Source: Neptuniibacter halophilus
GTDB lineage: Bacteria; Pseudomonadota; Gammaproteobacteria; Pseudomonadales; Balneatricaceae
NCBI RefSeq assembly: GCF_030295765.1
Contig: NZ_AP027292.1
Location: 3,472,001 to 3,536,000 of the forward strand
Direction: 5' to 3'
DNA: 64,000 nt
Notes under the pieces: model-generated
What the model was told of the DNA's origin: nothing
Database searches by the model: none
Seen by the model: the letters and a program-made list of their open reading frames with translations, nothing else
Shown: positions 1 through 8,581 of the stretch, one piece after another
Numbering within the stretch: the first letter of the stretch is position 1
How the letters are laid out: each line of letters begins with the position of its first letter
Position numbers and translations under genes: made by a program

Positions 1-561
1 CAGACGGCCACGATTCTGAAAGAGCTTGAGGAAGAGAGCCTTTCGGTTGGTAATGTTACTTCGGTCATCAATGGTATTGCTGATCAGACCAACCTGCTGG
101 CTCTGAACGCGGCGATTGAGGCAGCGCGAGCCGGTGATCAGGGCCGTGGTTTTGCTGTGGTTGCAGATGAAGTACGCACCCTGGCACAACGCACCCAGCA
201 GTCGACGCAGGAGATTCAGCAGATCATCGAACGTTTGCAGAATAAAGCGCAGACGGCAGTTAATTCGATGGACTCAAGTATGGGAATGGCGGATCGCAGT
301 AGTGAGCTTGCGCGTTCTGCGGCCGAGGTGCTGGAGCAGATCATCGAGTCTGCCAACACCATATCCTCGATGAATACCATGATCTCCACAGCCGCGGAAG
401 AACAGTCTTCGGTGGCATCAGATATTGATAACCGGGTAGTGAGTATTTCGGATGTGGCCGCTCAAACCAAGCAGGATACAGATCGGGTTGTGATGGCGAC
501 GGATCAGATCCGGCAGGAAGCTCATCAACTGACCCAACTGGTTAAACAGTTCCGCCTCTGA
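1..561 (+). CDS. Methyl-accepting chemotaxis protein, C-terminal part (5' end outside window)
   Basis: The reading frame is open from base 1, so the gene begins upstream of the window. The visible 186 residues are the cytoplasmic signalling domain of a chemotaxis receptor. The conserved hairpin tip that binds CheA and CheW is present ([19 protein letters not shown], followed by [12 protein letters not shown]). After the tip comes a long Ala/Ser/Gln-rich helix with candidate methylation sites, ending in the common QLVKQFRL tail. The sensor and membrane segments are not visible, so the ligand cannot be guessed. A strong terminator follows directly. The family call is secure. Confidence 0.97.
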   Translation, partial: QTATILKELEEESLSVGNVTSVINGIADQTNLLALNAAIEAARAGDQGRGFAVVADEVRTLAQRTQQSTQEIQQIIERLQNKAQTAVNSMDSSMGMADRSSELARSAAEVLEQIIESANTISSMNTMISTAAEEQSSVASDIDNRVVSISDVAAQTKQDTDRVVMATDQIRQEAHQLTQLVKQFRL

Positions 562-577
562 CGCTGATCTACAAGAT

Positions 578-608
578 AAAAAACCACCTTTATTAAGGTG
601 GTTTTTTT
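578..608. terminator. Bidirectional rho-independent terminator
   Basis: AAAACCACCTT and AAGGTGGTTTT form a perfect 11-bp stem around a TATT loop. An A-run lies on the left and eight T on the right, so it can stop both the chemotaxis receptor gene (+) and hrpB (-), which converge here. Confidence 0.93.
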
Positions 609-644
609 TGTTTCAGTAACCGGGCTGTTTTTCCGCTGCTGGAA

Positions 645-3158
645 TTAACGCGGCGGGTGGCGCTTGGTTTTTGCTGTGGGCAGTGCCTGCAGGGGGTCAT
701 CCGGCCAGGGATGTTTCGGGTAGCGCCCCTTCATCTCCTTTTTTATTTCCGGGTAGCCATTTTGCCAGAAAGTGGTCAGATCCTGAGTGACCTGTAAAGG
801 TCTCCGGGCCGGGGAGAGCAGATGCAATTGCAAAGCGATACCGTGACCGATCGTGGGCGTCGTTATGCAGCCAAACATCTCCTGAAGCTTAACCGCCAGA
901 ACCGGCGGGTTGCTGCTGTAGTCTATCCGGATGCGCGAGCCTGAAGGCACCTGAAAACGCTCCGGAGCCAGTTTATCGAGTTGCTGTGGCAGTGGCCAGG
1001 GCAGCAGTGCCTGCAGAATCTGGCCCAGATTTAACCGGTTCAGATCATTGAGCTCCCGCACCTGACCCAGATACGGCCCCAGCCAGTGCTCAAGGTTTTG
1101 CTCCAGCCAGGTATCGCTGAGGTCGGGCCATTCGGGGTTGTCAGTGGCCTGATTGCGGATAAAAACCACCCGTTGCTGCCATTGCCGGAGTTCATCCGAC
1201 CAGGGCAGCAGGTTAAGACCGCGTTGCCGTATCATCGCGATGATTGCCTTGACGACACTCTCCTCCGATGGACTGGGCAACGGTTTTTCAAGGTACACCA
1301 GATCACCAATACAGCGCTGCTGTCGGGCGATGAGGCGGTCGCTCTGACGATCCCAGCGAACCTGCTCCCGTTCACTGCATAGTTCTGGGATGTGGGTCTC
1401 CAGCAACGCAGGGTTGAGCGCTGCCGCCAGGCTGATAAAGTCGTTCCTCTGACCCTGTTTACCGCGTAGTTGCGCAATACTGATCCATTGATGCCGGGTC
1501 AGGGAATCGTAGGCTTGCATCTCGGCTGCACGTCCCTGATTGAGGCGGTAAGTGGCAGCGCCTTCACTGCGTTGAGAGGCGATCCGGTCCGGATACGCCA
1601 GTGCCAGCAGTAGCCCCGGTTGCTCCGGCGGAGGAATGTTGCTCTCCGTGCCCGGAGGCAGGGTTTGACACTGGCGCAGGTATTGTTCGGCTTGTTTGTG
1701 CAAACGCTGGTGCAGTGCCCGGTGCTGACCGGGCTTATGATCCAGCCAGTCGAGTCGATGCTGCAGGTCAGCGCCCTGATCAGAAAACGGGTCACGCTCG
1801 AGTAACAGAGCAGCAATGCGGCAGGCTAATCGTTCCAGATTCAGCTCGCGAGCCCTGATCAGCATATGGCTGATGCGTGGATGGGCAGCGAAAGCCGCCA
1901 TCGCTTCCCCCTGTGCTGTTGTCGCGCCCTGAGGGGTAATGGCGCCCAATTGCAGTAACAGATCTCTGGCCTGCTGGCAGTGCGCAGCTGGGGGTGGGTC
2001 CAGCCAGATCAGACTGGCCGGATCTGTCACTCCCCAGCAACTGAGCTGTAGCATTAACTGACAAAGATCTGCCTGCAGAATTTCCGGTGGAGCAAAGGGG
2101 CGAAGCTGTTGTTGCTGGCTCTCGTTCCACAGCCGATAGCAGACCCCGGCGCCGAGACGCCCGGCACGGCCCTGACGCTGCGTGGCTTCAGCCAGCGCTA
2201 CCCGACGGGTGTGCAGACGGCTCATGGCACTGTTAGGGTCAAAGCGTGCCTCACGGCTGAGGCCGCTGTCTATCACCACGCTGATGCCCTGAATTGTCAG
2301 GCTGGTCTCGGCAATGCTGGTGGCCAGTACCAGCTTTCTCTGACCCTCCGGTGCGGGTTGAATCGCTGCCTGCTGCTGGTTGAGGTTGAGATCGCCGTAC
2401 AGCGGAGTCAGCATGACTGATGGCCAGGAACCCGCATCAATCTGCTCCCGGATGCGGGATTCAACACGCCGGATTTCGCCGATACCGGGGAGAAAACAGA
2501 GAATGCTGCCACTGTGTTCAGTGAGCGCCTGTTGCACAACCTGCATGACTTTATCTTCCAGCCATTGTTGACGATCCGGTTCGCCGGCATAGATTGTCCT
2601 GACCGGATAACTGCGTCCCTCGCTGCGAACAACCGGTGCCTGATTCAGCAGCGCAGAAAGCATCGCTCCATCCAGAGTGGCCGACATCAACAGCAATCTC
2701 AGGGGGGCCTCCTCACGAAAGATCGCCCGGGCTTCGAGCGTCAGTGCGAGGCCTAAGTCCGCATCAAGGCTGCGCTCATGAAATTCATCGAAAATAACCA
2801 GCGCATAATCTTCGAGGCTGGGGTCATCCTGAAGTAAACGGATCAGGACCCCTTCGGTAACAATTTCAATTCGGGTTGCGGCGCTGATCCGGCTATCGAG
2901 TCGTACCCGATAGCCGACACGCTGACCTACTTTTTCGCCCAGCAGGTCCGCCATATGCTGGGCCGCCGTTCGTGCTGCCAGCCGGCGGGGCTCCAGCAGG
3001 AGTATCTTTTTACCCTCCAGCCAGGGCTGATCGAGCAGGGCCAGGGGCACCCGGGTGGTTTTACCGGCACCCGGTGGTGCTTCCAGAATGACTTCATGGT
3101 GTTGGCTGAGGGTGTGGATCAGTTCCGGCAGAGCGGATTCGATGGGCAAAGAGGTCAT
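645..3158 (-). CDS. hrpB: ATP-dependent RNA helicase HrpB
   Basis: This is an 837-residue DEAH-type superfamily 2 helicase. Walker A is at residues 27-35 (APPGAGKTT), the DEFH box at 124-127, SAT at 159-161, and the QRQGRAGR motif VI lies further on. The HrpB-specific C-terminal region follows and ends in a basic tail. The frame extends 26 codons upstream, but the ATG at 3158 is preferred because the protein then opens with SLPIESALPEL, matching the usual start of the family. HrpB is widespread in proteobacteria and is thought to act in RNA metabolism, with no firm physiological role. It is a single gene, convergent with the chemotaxis receptor gene. Confidence 0.95.
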   Translation of the reverse strand: MTSLPIESALPELIHTLSQHHEVILEAPPGAGKTTRVPLALLDQPWLEGKKILLLEPRRLAARTAAQHMADLLGEKVGQRVGYRVRLDSRISAATRIEIVTEGVLIRLLQDDPSLEDYALVIFDEFHERSLDADLGLALTLEARAIFREEAPLRLLLMSATLDGAMLSALLNQAPVVRSEGRSYPVRTIYAGEPDRQQWLEDKVMQVVQQALTEHSGSILCFLPGIGEIRRVESRIREQIDAGSWPSVMLTPLYGDLNLNQQQAAIQPAPEGQRKLVLATSIAETSLTIQGISVVIDSGLSREARFDPNSAMSRLHTRRVALAEATQRQGRAGRLGAGVCYRLWNESQQQQLRPFAPPEILQADLCQLMLQLSCWGVTDPASLIWLDPPPAAHCQQARDLLLQLGAITPQGATTAQGEAMAAFAAHPRISHMLIRARELNLERLACRIAALLLERDPFSDQGADLQHRLDWLDHKPGQHRALHQRLHKQAEQYLRQCQTLPPGTESNIPPPEQPGLLLALAYPDRIASQRSEGAATYRLNQGRAAEMQAYDSLTRHQWISIAQLRGKQGQRNDFISLAAALNPALLETHIPELCSEREQVRWDRQSDRLIARQQRCIGDLVYLEKPLPSPSEESVVKAIIAMIRQRGLNLLPWSDELRQWQQRVVFIRNQATDNPEWPDLSDTWLEQNLEHWLGPYLGQVRELNDLNRLNLGQILQALLPWPLPQQLDKLAPERFQVPSGSRIRIDYSSNPPVLAVKLQEMFGCITTPTIGHGIALQLHLLSPARRPLQVTQDLTTFWQNGYPEIKKEMKGRYPKHPWPDDPLQALPTAKTKRHPPR

Positions 3159-3316
3159 AATCCGGATGAATAGTTCAGAGCGATAAAGAGTGAAGCAGTT
3201 TAACAGTATTTTGCTGATTGTTTGGCGCAGCTCCACAGGAAAGCTACAATGACAGAGCTGTCGGCACTGTCTGGCAGCAATGAGTCTGAAATGAAGTTAA
3301 CTGCTAAGGAGCCTTA

Positions 3317-3619
3317 ATGGCTGGTAATTTTGCAGGTCGCCGGGGCGGCTATAAAAAAACACCCAAACTGTCAGGTCGTGGTGTACTGGAAAAAGTAGAA
3401 ACTGACGGACCTCACGTAGAGTGGGTGGGAATGCCTCCGTACTATATCCACCTGATTACCGTGGATGGTGAGGAGTACTCCTATATGTCAGGGGATAAAG
3501 AGCTGGAGATTGAACTGGGTAAAAAAGTGACCTTCCGTTACAAAGAAACCAGCAAAGGTAAGTTTGTCGATAAGCGCTCCTTAGGGGTGGTGATTGATCC
3601 CAGTGAACTGGGTTATTAA
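3317..3619 (+). CDS. Conserved-looking small protein of unknown function
   Basis: This is a 100-residue soluble protein that I do not recognise. It has a basic, Gly-rich N-terminus (AGNFAGRRGGYKK) followed by alternating hydrophobic and charged stretches that suggest a small beta-barrel. There is no signal peptide or membrane segment. A clear ribosome binding site (AAGGAG, 3306-3311) sits five bases before the ATG, and a terminator follows the stop, so it looks like a genuine monocistronic gene. The basic Gly/Arg start could contact nucleic acid, but that is a guess. Confidence 0.8.
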   Translation: MAGNFAGRRGGYKKTPKLSGRGVLEKVETDGPHVEWVGMPPYYIHLITVDGEEYSYMSGDKELEIELGKKVTFRYKETSKGKFVDKRSLGVVIDPSELGY

Positions 3620-3636
3620 TCCGCAACCACGATAGG

Positions 3637-3659
3637 GCAGCCCAAGGGCTGCTTTTTTT
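3637..3659 (+). terminator. Rho-independent terminator
   Basis: GCAGCCC and GGGCTGC pair around AA and are followed by seven T. It ends the gene at 3317-3619. Confidence 0.92.
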
Positions 3660-3687
3660 GTGCCTGAAGTTTGCCTGCAACAGAATT

Positions 3688-3710
3688 AAGATGTATTTAT
3701 AATATATCTT
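3688..3710. promoter_or_regulatory. Likely NsrR operator upstream of the ferredoxin reductase
   Basis: A 23-base near-palindrome reads AAGATGTATTT, then A, then TAATATATCTT. Nine of 11 positions are symmetric. It matches the gammaproteobacterial NsrR (nitric oxide-sensing Rrf2 repressor) consensus of AAGATGYATTT and its mirror image. It lies 26 bases before the ATG, where a bound repressor would block the promoter or early transcript. A second site of the same type lies before the hemerythrin gene at 46489-46896. Confidence 0.7.
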
Positions 3711-3736
3711 AATGATTTCAACGTCGGGAGGCCGCC

Positions 3737-4480
3737 ATGCTGATCAATCAGAAAATCAGGCTCACGCTGAGCAGCAAACGTTATCTGACGCCCCGATCAC
3801 TTGAGCTGACTTATGATGCGCAGGAGGCTGTTCGCTATCTGCCCGGACAGTTCTTTTCGCTGACCTTCCCGCTTCAGGGAGGCAGCAAAACTCGCAGTTA
3901 CAGCATCGTCAATCAGGCTCTGGATGTCCGGGAAAATCGGACCTTCAGTTTTGTGATCACTCTGCTCGAAGGAGGGCAGGCCAGTGAATATTTTCGTGAT
4001 GCATCAGTGGGGAGTCAGGTTGAGCTGGCCGGACCTTTTGGTAATCTGATTCTGCCGCGGCAGGATCCCGACCGGTATCTGCTGATTGCCACCGGCGCCG
4101 GGGTTGCGCCTTACCGCTCCATGTTGCCGGAGCTTGAGCGCAGAATGAATACGCAGCCCGGGCTCAGCATTGAACTCTTACTCGGGGTTCGTGACCGGGA
4201 AGATCTGCTTTACGAAGATGAGTTTCTGGCATTTGCCGAACAGCATTCGCAATTCAGTTTTTCTGCCTGCTATAGCCGGCAGAGCCGTGTGCATCACGCC
4301 TTTGAACACGCGGGATATGTCTCCTCCCGGTTTGATGCGTTAAAGCCTGATGCTGAACAGGATATGGTTTATCTCTGTGGCCATCCGCAGATGGTAGACC
4401 AGTCAGTAACCTATTTTGAGGCACTAGGGTTTACCCCGGCACGGTTGAAACGGGAAAAATATCTGCACAGCGCCATGTAA
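3737..4480 (+). CDS. Ferredoxin/flavodoxin-NADP+ reductase-like flavoprotein
   Basis: This 247-residue protein has the two-domain ferredoxin-NADP reductase fold. The FAD-binding barrel carries the RSYS signature at residues 53-56. The NAD(P)-binding half has GTGAGVAPYRSML-type residues near 117-129 and CGHPQM near 214-219. There is no ferredoxin or globin domain attached, so it must pass electrons to a separate partner. The SD (GGGAGG) lies a few bases before the ATG at 3737. The NsrR-like site upstream suggests induction by nitric oxide, so it may feed electrons to a NO-detoxifying or repair protein. The hemerythrin at 46489-46896 is a candidate partner because it has a similar site, but this is inference. 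Compared with Fpr, function in general flavodoxin or ferredoxin turnover remains possible. Confidence 0.87.
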   Translation: MLINQKIRLTLSSKRYLTPRSLELTYDAQEAVRYLPGQFFSLTFPLQGGSKTRSYSIVNQALDVRENRTFSFVITLLEGGQASEYFRDASVGSQVELAGPFGNLILPRQDPDRYLLIATGAGVAPYRSMLPELERRMNTQPGLSIELLLGVRDREDLLYEDEFLAFAEQHSQFSFSACYSRQSRVHHAFEHAGYVSSRFDALKPDAEQDMVYLCGHPQMVDQSVTYFEALGFTPARLKREKYLHSAM

Positions 4481-4561
4481 AGCGCGGGTTCAACGTGCGC
4501 GGGTAGAATCCCTGTCTATACTTTTCTGTATACAGAGTATGGCGTATCAGGAGATACCAGC

Positions 4562-5164
4562 ATGTTAGAAGCATTCAGGCATATCAGACTACAGGACACG
4601 GCTGATGTGGATTATGTTTTCACCCCGGAGTTAGCTGATTCCAGAACAACGCTGAACAGTCCTGCGATAGATGTGTTCACTGATTTCCATCAGGTCAGAC
4701 CGGTAACTGTTTCTGAGTCGATCTCGGTTCAGGAAGCGCTGGAATATATGAAAAGTCAGCATGTGCGTTTGCTGTTTGCCATAGACAGTCACGATAACTT
4801 TACCGGTATCGTCACTTCGGCAGATATTCTCGGGCGCAAAGTGATGGCCTTTATGCAAAAAGACGGGATCAGTCGTGAACAGGTTCAGGTGCGGCATATC
4901 ATGCTGGGTAAGCTGAGTATAAGGGCGTTGACCTATGATCAGTTGGTTGATGCCCGGGTGGGAGATGTGATGCTGACCCTGAAAAACTCCGGCGATCAGC
5001 ATGTGGTGGTCGTAGAGCAGAATCGGGAAGGTAATTCAGGTATTCGGGGTATTATTTCGGCCAGTGATATTTCGCGCTGTCTGCGCATCGGATTTAACGT
5101 GATGTATGAGGCTAAGAGCTTCGCAGATATCGAAAAAGTTATCGCCGGTGATGGCGAAATGTAG
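4562..5164 (+). CDS. CBS-domain protein
   Basis: This 200-residue soluble protein has two CBS repeats, roughly residues 38-96 (ending GIVTSADILG) and 112-180 (ending GIISASDISR). Such pairs form a Bateman module that binds adenosyl ligands. No catalytic domain is fused, so it probably regulates a partner allosterically. The SD (AGGAG, 4549-4553) precedes the ATG. A TATACT -10-like box lies at 4517-4522 within an imperfect inverted repeat (CTGT..ATAC and GTATACAG). The partner is unknown. Confidence 0.85.
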   Translation: MLEAFRHIRLQDTADVDYVFTPELADSRTTLNSPAIDVFTDFHQVRPVTVSESISVQEALEYMKSQHVRLLFAIDSHDNFTGIVTSADILGRKVMAFMQKDGISREQVQVRHIMLGKLSIRALTYDQLVDARVGDVMLTLKNSGDQHVVVVEQNREGNSGIRGIISASDISRCLRIGFNVMYEAKSFADIEKVIAGDGEM

Positions 5165-5179
5165 CGGTCATTGTAACGC

Positions 5180-5209
5180 TGGACTTGCGCATATTTTACT
5201 GACTATACT
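5180..5209 (+). promoter_or_regulatory. Candidate sigma-70 promoter for the decarboxylase gene
   Basis: TGGACT (5180-5185) and TATACT (5204-5209) are separated by 18 bases. Transcription would begin near 5216, placing the stem-loop at 5222-5248 at the very 5' end of the mRNA. The -10 is good and the -35 moderate. Confidence 0.5.
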
Positions 5210-5221
5210 TCGCCCGCTTCA

Positions 5222-5248
5222 CATACCCTGCTTCTCTGGCGGGGTATG
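5222..5248 (+). promoter_or_regulatory. 5' leader stem-loop before the decarboxylase gene
   Basis: CATACCCTGC and GCGGGGTATG form a 10-bp stem (nine Watson-Crick pairs and one T-G) around a 7-base loop. It starts about six bases after the predicted transcription start and ends 34 bases before the ATG. A pyrimidine-rich stretch follows (TTCATTTTTTCTG). It may stabilise the mRNA or regulate expression. I recognise no known riboswitch. Confidence 0.5.
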
Positions 5249-5282
5249 AACTTAACCTTCATTTTTTCTGGTGAATAGTGGC

Positions 5283-6440
5283 ATGATCTTACCGCAGCAT
5301 TTCTCTGAGGGTGCCGAGTCTCGTCTCAAGACGCTGACTGACCAATATCCTACGCCGTTTCTGGCGCTTGATCTCTCCGTAGTGAAAACACGCTACGATG
5401 AACTGGCCGGGGGCTTCCCCGAGGCAGATATCTACTATGCGGTAAAAGCAAATCCGGCGGACGAAATTATTGAGCTGCTGGCTGCATCAGGCTCCAGTTT
5501 TGATATTGCCTCCCCGCAGGAGCTCGACAAGGTGCTGAAATACGGCGTAGAGCCAGGTCGTATCAGTTACGGTAATACGATCAAAAAAGCCTCAGCGATT
5601 GAGTACTTTTACACGCAGGGTGTGCGCATGTTTGCCACCGACTCTGAAGCGGATCTGAGAAATATTGCGCGCTGTGCTCCGGGTTCTGATATCTATATCC
5701 GGGTGCTGACAGATGGTTCCGAAGGTGCGGACTGGCCGCTGTCGAGGAAGTTCGGCTGCAATCCGGAGATGGCAGTGGAATTAGCGGTCCTTGCCAGAGA
5801 GCTGGGCCTGAACCCATACGGTGTCTCATTTCACGTCGGTTCTCAGCAGCGGGATATTGACGTCTGGGACGGGGCGATTGCCAAAGTTAAGGTCATCTTT
5901 GAACGTCTCCTTCAGGAATACGATATCCGCCTGGAAATGATCAATATGGGTGGTGGTTTTCCGGCAATGTATCTGCAGAAAACCAATGAGTTCAGCACCT
6001 ATGCAGAAGAGATTACCCGCTTCCTGCAGGAGGATTTCAGCGACGAAGTTCCGCGGATTATTCTTGAGCCGGGCCGGTCGCTGGTCGGGGATGCCGGTGT
6101 CATTGTTTCTGAAGTGGTGCTGATTTCAAGGAAGTCATCCACCGCACTTGAACGTTGGGTTTACACCGACGTTGGGATGTTCAACGGACTGATCGAAACC
6201 CTGGGTGAGGCCATTAAATACCCGCTGGCGACCAGTCGCAGTGGGCCTGAAGAGGAGGTGATCCTTGCCGGGCCTACGTGTGACAGTCTCGACATTATGT
6301 ATGAACAGCATAAATATGAGCTGCCGTTATCGCTTGAGATTGGCGATCATATTTACTGGTTATCTACCGGTGCCTATACCACCAGCTACAGCTCCATAGA
6401 GTTTAATGGCTTTCCTCCGCTTGACTACTACATATTGTAA
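5283..6440 (+). CDS. Ornithine (or lysine/ornithine) decarboxylase, fold type III
   Basis: This is a 385-residue PLP enzyme of the alanine racemase-like fold, the class of eukaryotic and Pseudomonas-type ornithine decarboxylases. PLP attaches to Lys55 in YYAVKANP. The phosphate-binding MGGGFP and EPGR motifs and the C-terminal GPTCDSLD motif with its catalytic Cys are present. Length matches the roughly 387-residue bacterial family. It should make putrescine, the first polyamine precursor. Activity on lysine cannot be excluded from sequence. An in-frame GTG lies at 5271, but ATG 5283 is favoured because GGTGA (5270-5274) is well placed for it. It has its own promoter and a leader hairpin. Confidence 0.9.
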   Translation: MILPQHFSEGAESRLKTLTDQYPTPFLALDLSVVKTRYDELAGGFPEADIYYAVKANPADEIIELLAASGSSFDIASPQELDKVLKYGVEPGRISYGNTIKKASAIEYFYTQGVRMFATDSEADLRNIARCAPGSDIYIRVLTDGSEGADWPLSRKFGCNPEMAVELAVLARELGLNPYGVSFHVGSQQRDIDVWDGAIAKVKVIFERLLQEYDIRLEMINMGGGFPAMYLQKTNEFSTYAEEITRFLQEDFSDEVPRIILEPGRSLVGDAGVIVSEVVLISRKSSTALERWVYTDVGMFNGLIETLGEAIKYPLATSRSGPEEEVILAGPTCDSLDIMYEQHKYELPLSLEIGDHIYWLSTGAYTTSYSSIEFNGFPPLDYYIL

Positions 6441-6569
6441 GTCAGTGAGAATAGTCGTTGTGAATCAATAAACTGCATAGAAAAATCTGCAAACAGGTTG
6501 TTCATAGCGTGGCAAACGGCTATCTTTTTGTTAAGCCATTTTTTTGTCTGGTTAATTGGAGAATAGTGG

Positions 6570-7460
6570 ATGTCCGATAAACAGATTCAAGCGCGCTATG
6601 ACGCACTGCTGAATGCAACCGCAGATGTCGTAATGGTTCTCGAACCCTCGGGTCTGGTATTGTCCTGCTCGACCGGGACCGCCAACTGGATTGATGCGGA
6701 TGCAGTTGCTGGCAGGCAGCTCAGTGATCTGTTGCCAGCGGATATCAGTGGCGAGATTGTTGCCGCAGCCGTTAAAGCATCGGAACAGGGTAAAACCACC
6801 AAGGCTGATCTGCAGTTACGTCCTGAACATGTACCTGTTCTGCGGGAGCAGGGCCTGTCTGAAACCAAGTGGCTGGAGCTGCGTTGCAGTCCGGCAGCGG
6901 GTCAGGTGGTTGCGGTGTTCCGTGATACGTCTGCGAAAAGGCGCCTCGAGCGTCAGGTCACCAGTCAGGCACAACGTGATCCACTGACCGGTGCTTATAA
7001 CCGCCGCGCACTGCGACCGGTACTGGAGCAGGCAATAGCGCAGGCACAGCGTTATGACTGGGTCTGCAGTCTGATGGTCATCGATGTGGATCATTTCAGT
7101 GACCTCAACGACAACTATTCCTGGGATTGTGGCGATCAGGTATTACAGCAACTGGTTACCTCCATTCATGGTATGAAGCGAACATCCGATTTTCTGGCCC
7201 GTTACGGTGACGATCAGTTTGTGATGTTCATGCCGGAAACCAACCACGAGCAGGGTATGGCTGCGGGAAACCGCGTGCGTAAATTGATGGAGGAGATGGA
7301 GATCCCCTATGCAGCAGGTGATGTGCATTTCACGGTCAGTGTCGGCGTTGCTGCCCTGAACGGACCTGATGACGATTCCGATAACATGCTGCGCCGCGCG
7401 AGTGAAAATCTGTTTATTGCCAAGCAGAGCGGGTACAACCGTGTTGAGGGTGAAGCTTGA
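6570..7460 (+). CDS. Sensor protein with degenerate GGDEF domain
   Basis: This 296-residue protein has an N-terminal PAS-like sensor (about 5-130) and a GGDEF domain (about 135-290). The domain opens with RDPLTGAYNRRAL and contains VIDVDHFSDLNDNYS, where metal and substrate contacts normally lie. The signature itself reads GDDQF at residues 213-217 in place of GGDEF or GGEEF, so the second Gly and the Glu are both changed. In characterised proteins those positions are needed for diguanylate cyclase activity. It is therefore probably an inactive or GTP-sensing relative. There are no membrane segments. A terminator follows. Confidence 0.88.
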   Translation: MSDKQIQARYDALLNATADVVMVLEPSGLVLSCSTGTANWIDADAVAGRQLSDLLPADISGEIVAAAVKASEQGKTTKADLQLRPEHVPVLREQGLSETKWLELRCSPAAGQVVAVFRDTSAKRRLERQVTSQAQRDPLTGAYNRRALRPVLEQAIAQAQRYDWVCSLMVIDVDHFSDLNDNYSWDCGDQVLQQLVTSIHGMKRTSDFLARYGDDQFVMFMPETNHEQGMAAGNRVRKLMEEMEIPYAAGDVHFTVSVGVAALNGPDDDSDNMLRRASENLFIAKQSGYNRVEGEA

Positions 7461-7492
7461 TTCCGACCGGATCAGCACCTGATTACAGCTAA

Positions 7493-7514
7493 GGGAGCCG
7501 GTGCTCCCTTTTTT
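7493..7514 (+). terminator. Rho-independent terminator
   Basis: GGGAGC and GCTCCC pair around CGGT, followed by six T. It ends the GGDEF-like gene. Confidence 0.88.
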
Positions 7515-7554
7515 AATTCCGGGCCCCGGCGGGCCCGGTATCAAAGAGTATAAA

Positions 7555-8031
7555 ATGAACTATTTACCAATGGAGCAGTACAGCAAAGCCTGGATCTTCC
7601 GTCATCGCGACCTGCCGGTTCCGGCCGAGGCGCTGGAACAGATTCGGCCGCTAACCGAACAGCGCGCAGAGCAGATCTGGGCCGAGCATATCAGTCGGGG
7701 CTGCTCTCACCCTGAGCATTTTTCAGCGGAAGATTGGGCCGGTAAAGACAGCAGTTGGGCTGAAGGGGATTACTGGCAGTCTGCGTGGGATTCGAATAAG
7801 CCGGATCTGCCGGGCCTGCTGGCTGAGTATCTGCAAGACTGGGATGATAACACCCGGGTTTTTTTCTGTTATCACAGTGATCATATTATCGAAACCAGTT
7901 GGGGTGTATGGCGACGTTACTGGAAAAACTTCCTGTTCTTTGACAATGGCCCGCTACTGATAGGGCGTAAGCGCAAAAAGGTCGTTCAGTTTTTTGATAA
8001 CGGTAATTACCGTATCGGCGAACGGAACTGA
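7555..8031 (+). CDS. DUF2947-like protein of unknown function
   Basis: This 158-residue soluble, Trp-rich protein (at least nine Trp) resembles the DUF2947 family of gammaproteobacteria, which have similar length and an AWIFRHRDLPV-type start. The frame opens further upstream inside the preceding terminator, so the ATG at 7555 is used. The C-terminus holds a basic patch (GRKRKK). No catalytic motif is visible and nothing in the neighbourhood gives a function. Confidence 0.75.
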   Translation: MNYLPMEQYSKAWIFRHRDLPVPAEALEQIRPLTEQRAEQIWAEHISRGCSHPEHFSAEDWAGKDSSWAEGDYWQSAWDSNKPDLPGLLAEYLQDWDDNTRVFFCYHSDHIIETSWGVWRRYWKNFLFFDNGPLLIGRKRKKVVQFFDNGNYRIGERN

Positions 8032-8581
8032 TCTGTTTGCAGGCGGTGCGATGGCGCTCTTAACAGGGCCCGGCATGTCGGGTTGTAAAGCGATCCTGGG
8101 TTAAGACCTCAACCCGCCTGAGATCTGTTGTTTCATCTCCACGTATATATGTCGACGCAACAGGGGGTATTAGCCTGTTGATTGTTGCGTATTACGGCTG
8201 GTCTGATTTACGTCTGAACACTACGTAACAGCGATTTTTTCAGCGTTCTGTAAAGGTCATGTGAGGAGAGGGAAATAATAGCCCTTACATGGCTATGGTT
8301 TATTTTATGCTGCGAGGAAGAGTTATTTAGTTTTTTTTCAAAAATATTATTTGTTTACCGAAAAATAACCTATCATACTATAGGTTTTGGTACTACTTCA
8401 TATTAAGAATAGGCTTATTATTAGTATGAAGATAGGGATGTTTTGGTGGTAAATGATAAGGATCGCTGCCTGCGACGTCTCTCTGTATGAATGTTGAATC
8501 AGCCACTTCTTTGGGCTGCTTTGTTTCCAAAGTTGATCTTTTCCCGAAGAAACCCGGCGTACATTGCTATGGAGTGTTTTA
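8032..8581. other. Long intergenic region before the luxR-type gene
   Basis: About 550 bases without a credible gene. The left half has ordinary composition and the right half (8270-8400) is strongly AT-rich, as expected for a regulated promoter. A 20-base palindrome at 8367-8386 is listed separately. I see no RNA gene here. Confidence 0.6.
8367..8386. promoter_or_regulatory. Lux-box-like 20-bp palindrome
   Basis: AACCTAT and ATAGGTT are perfect inverted 7-mers separated by CATACT. Overall length and the ACCT/AGGT edges resemble LuxR-family operators (ACCTGT...ACAGGT). It lies 196 bases upstream of the LuxR-type gene's GTG, so autoregulation is plausible. The core is two bases tighter than the classical lux box. 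Confidence 0.45.
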
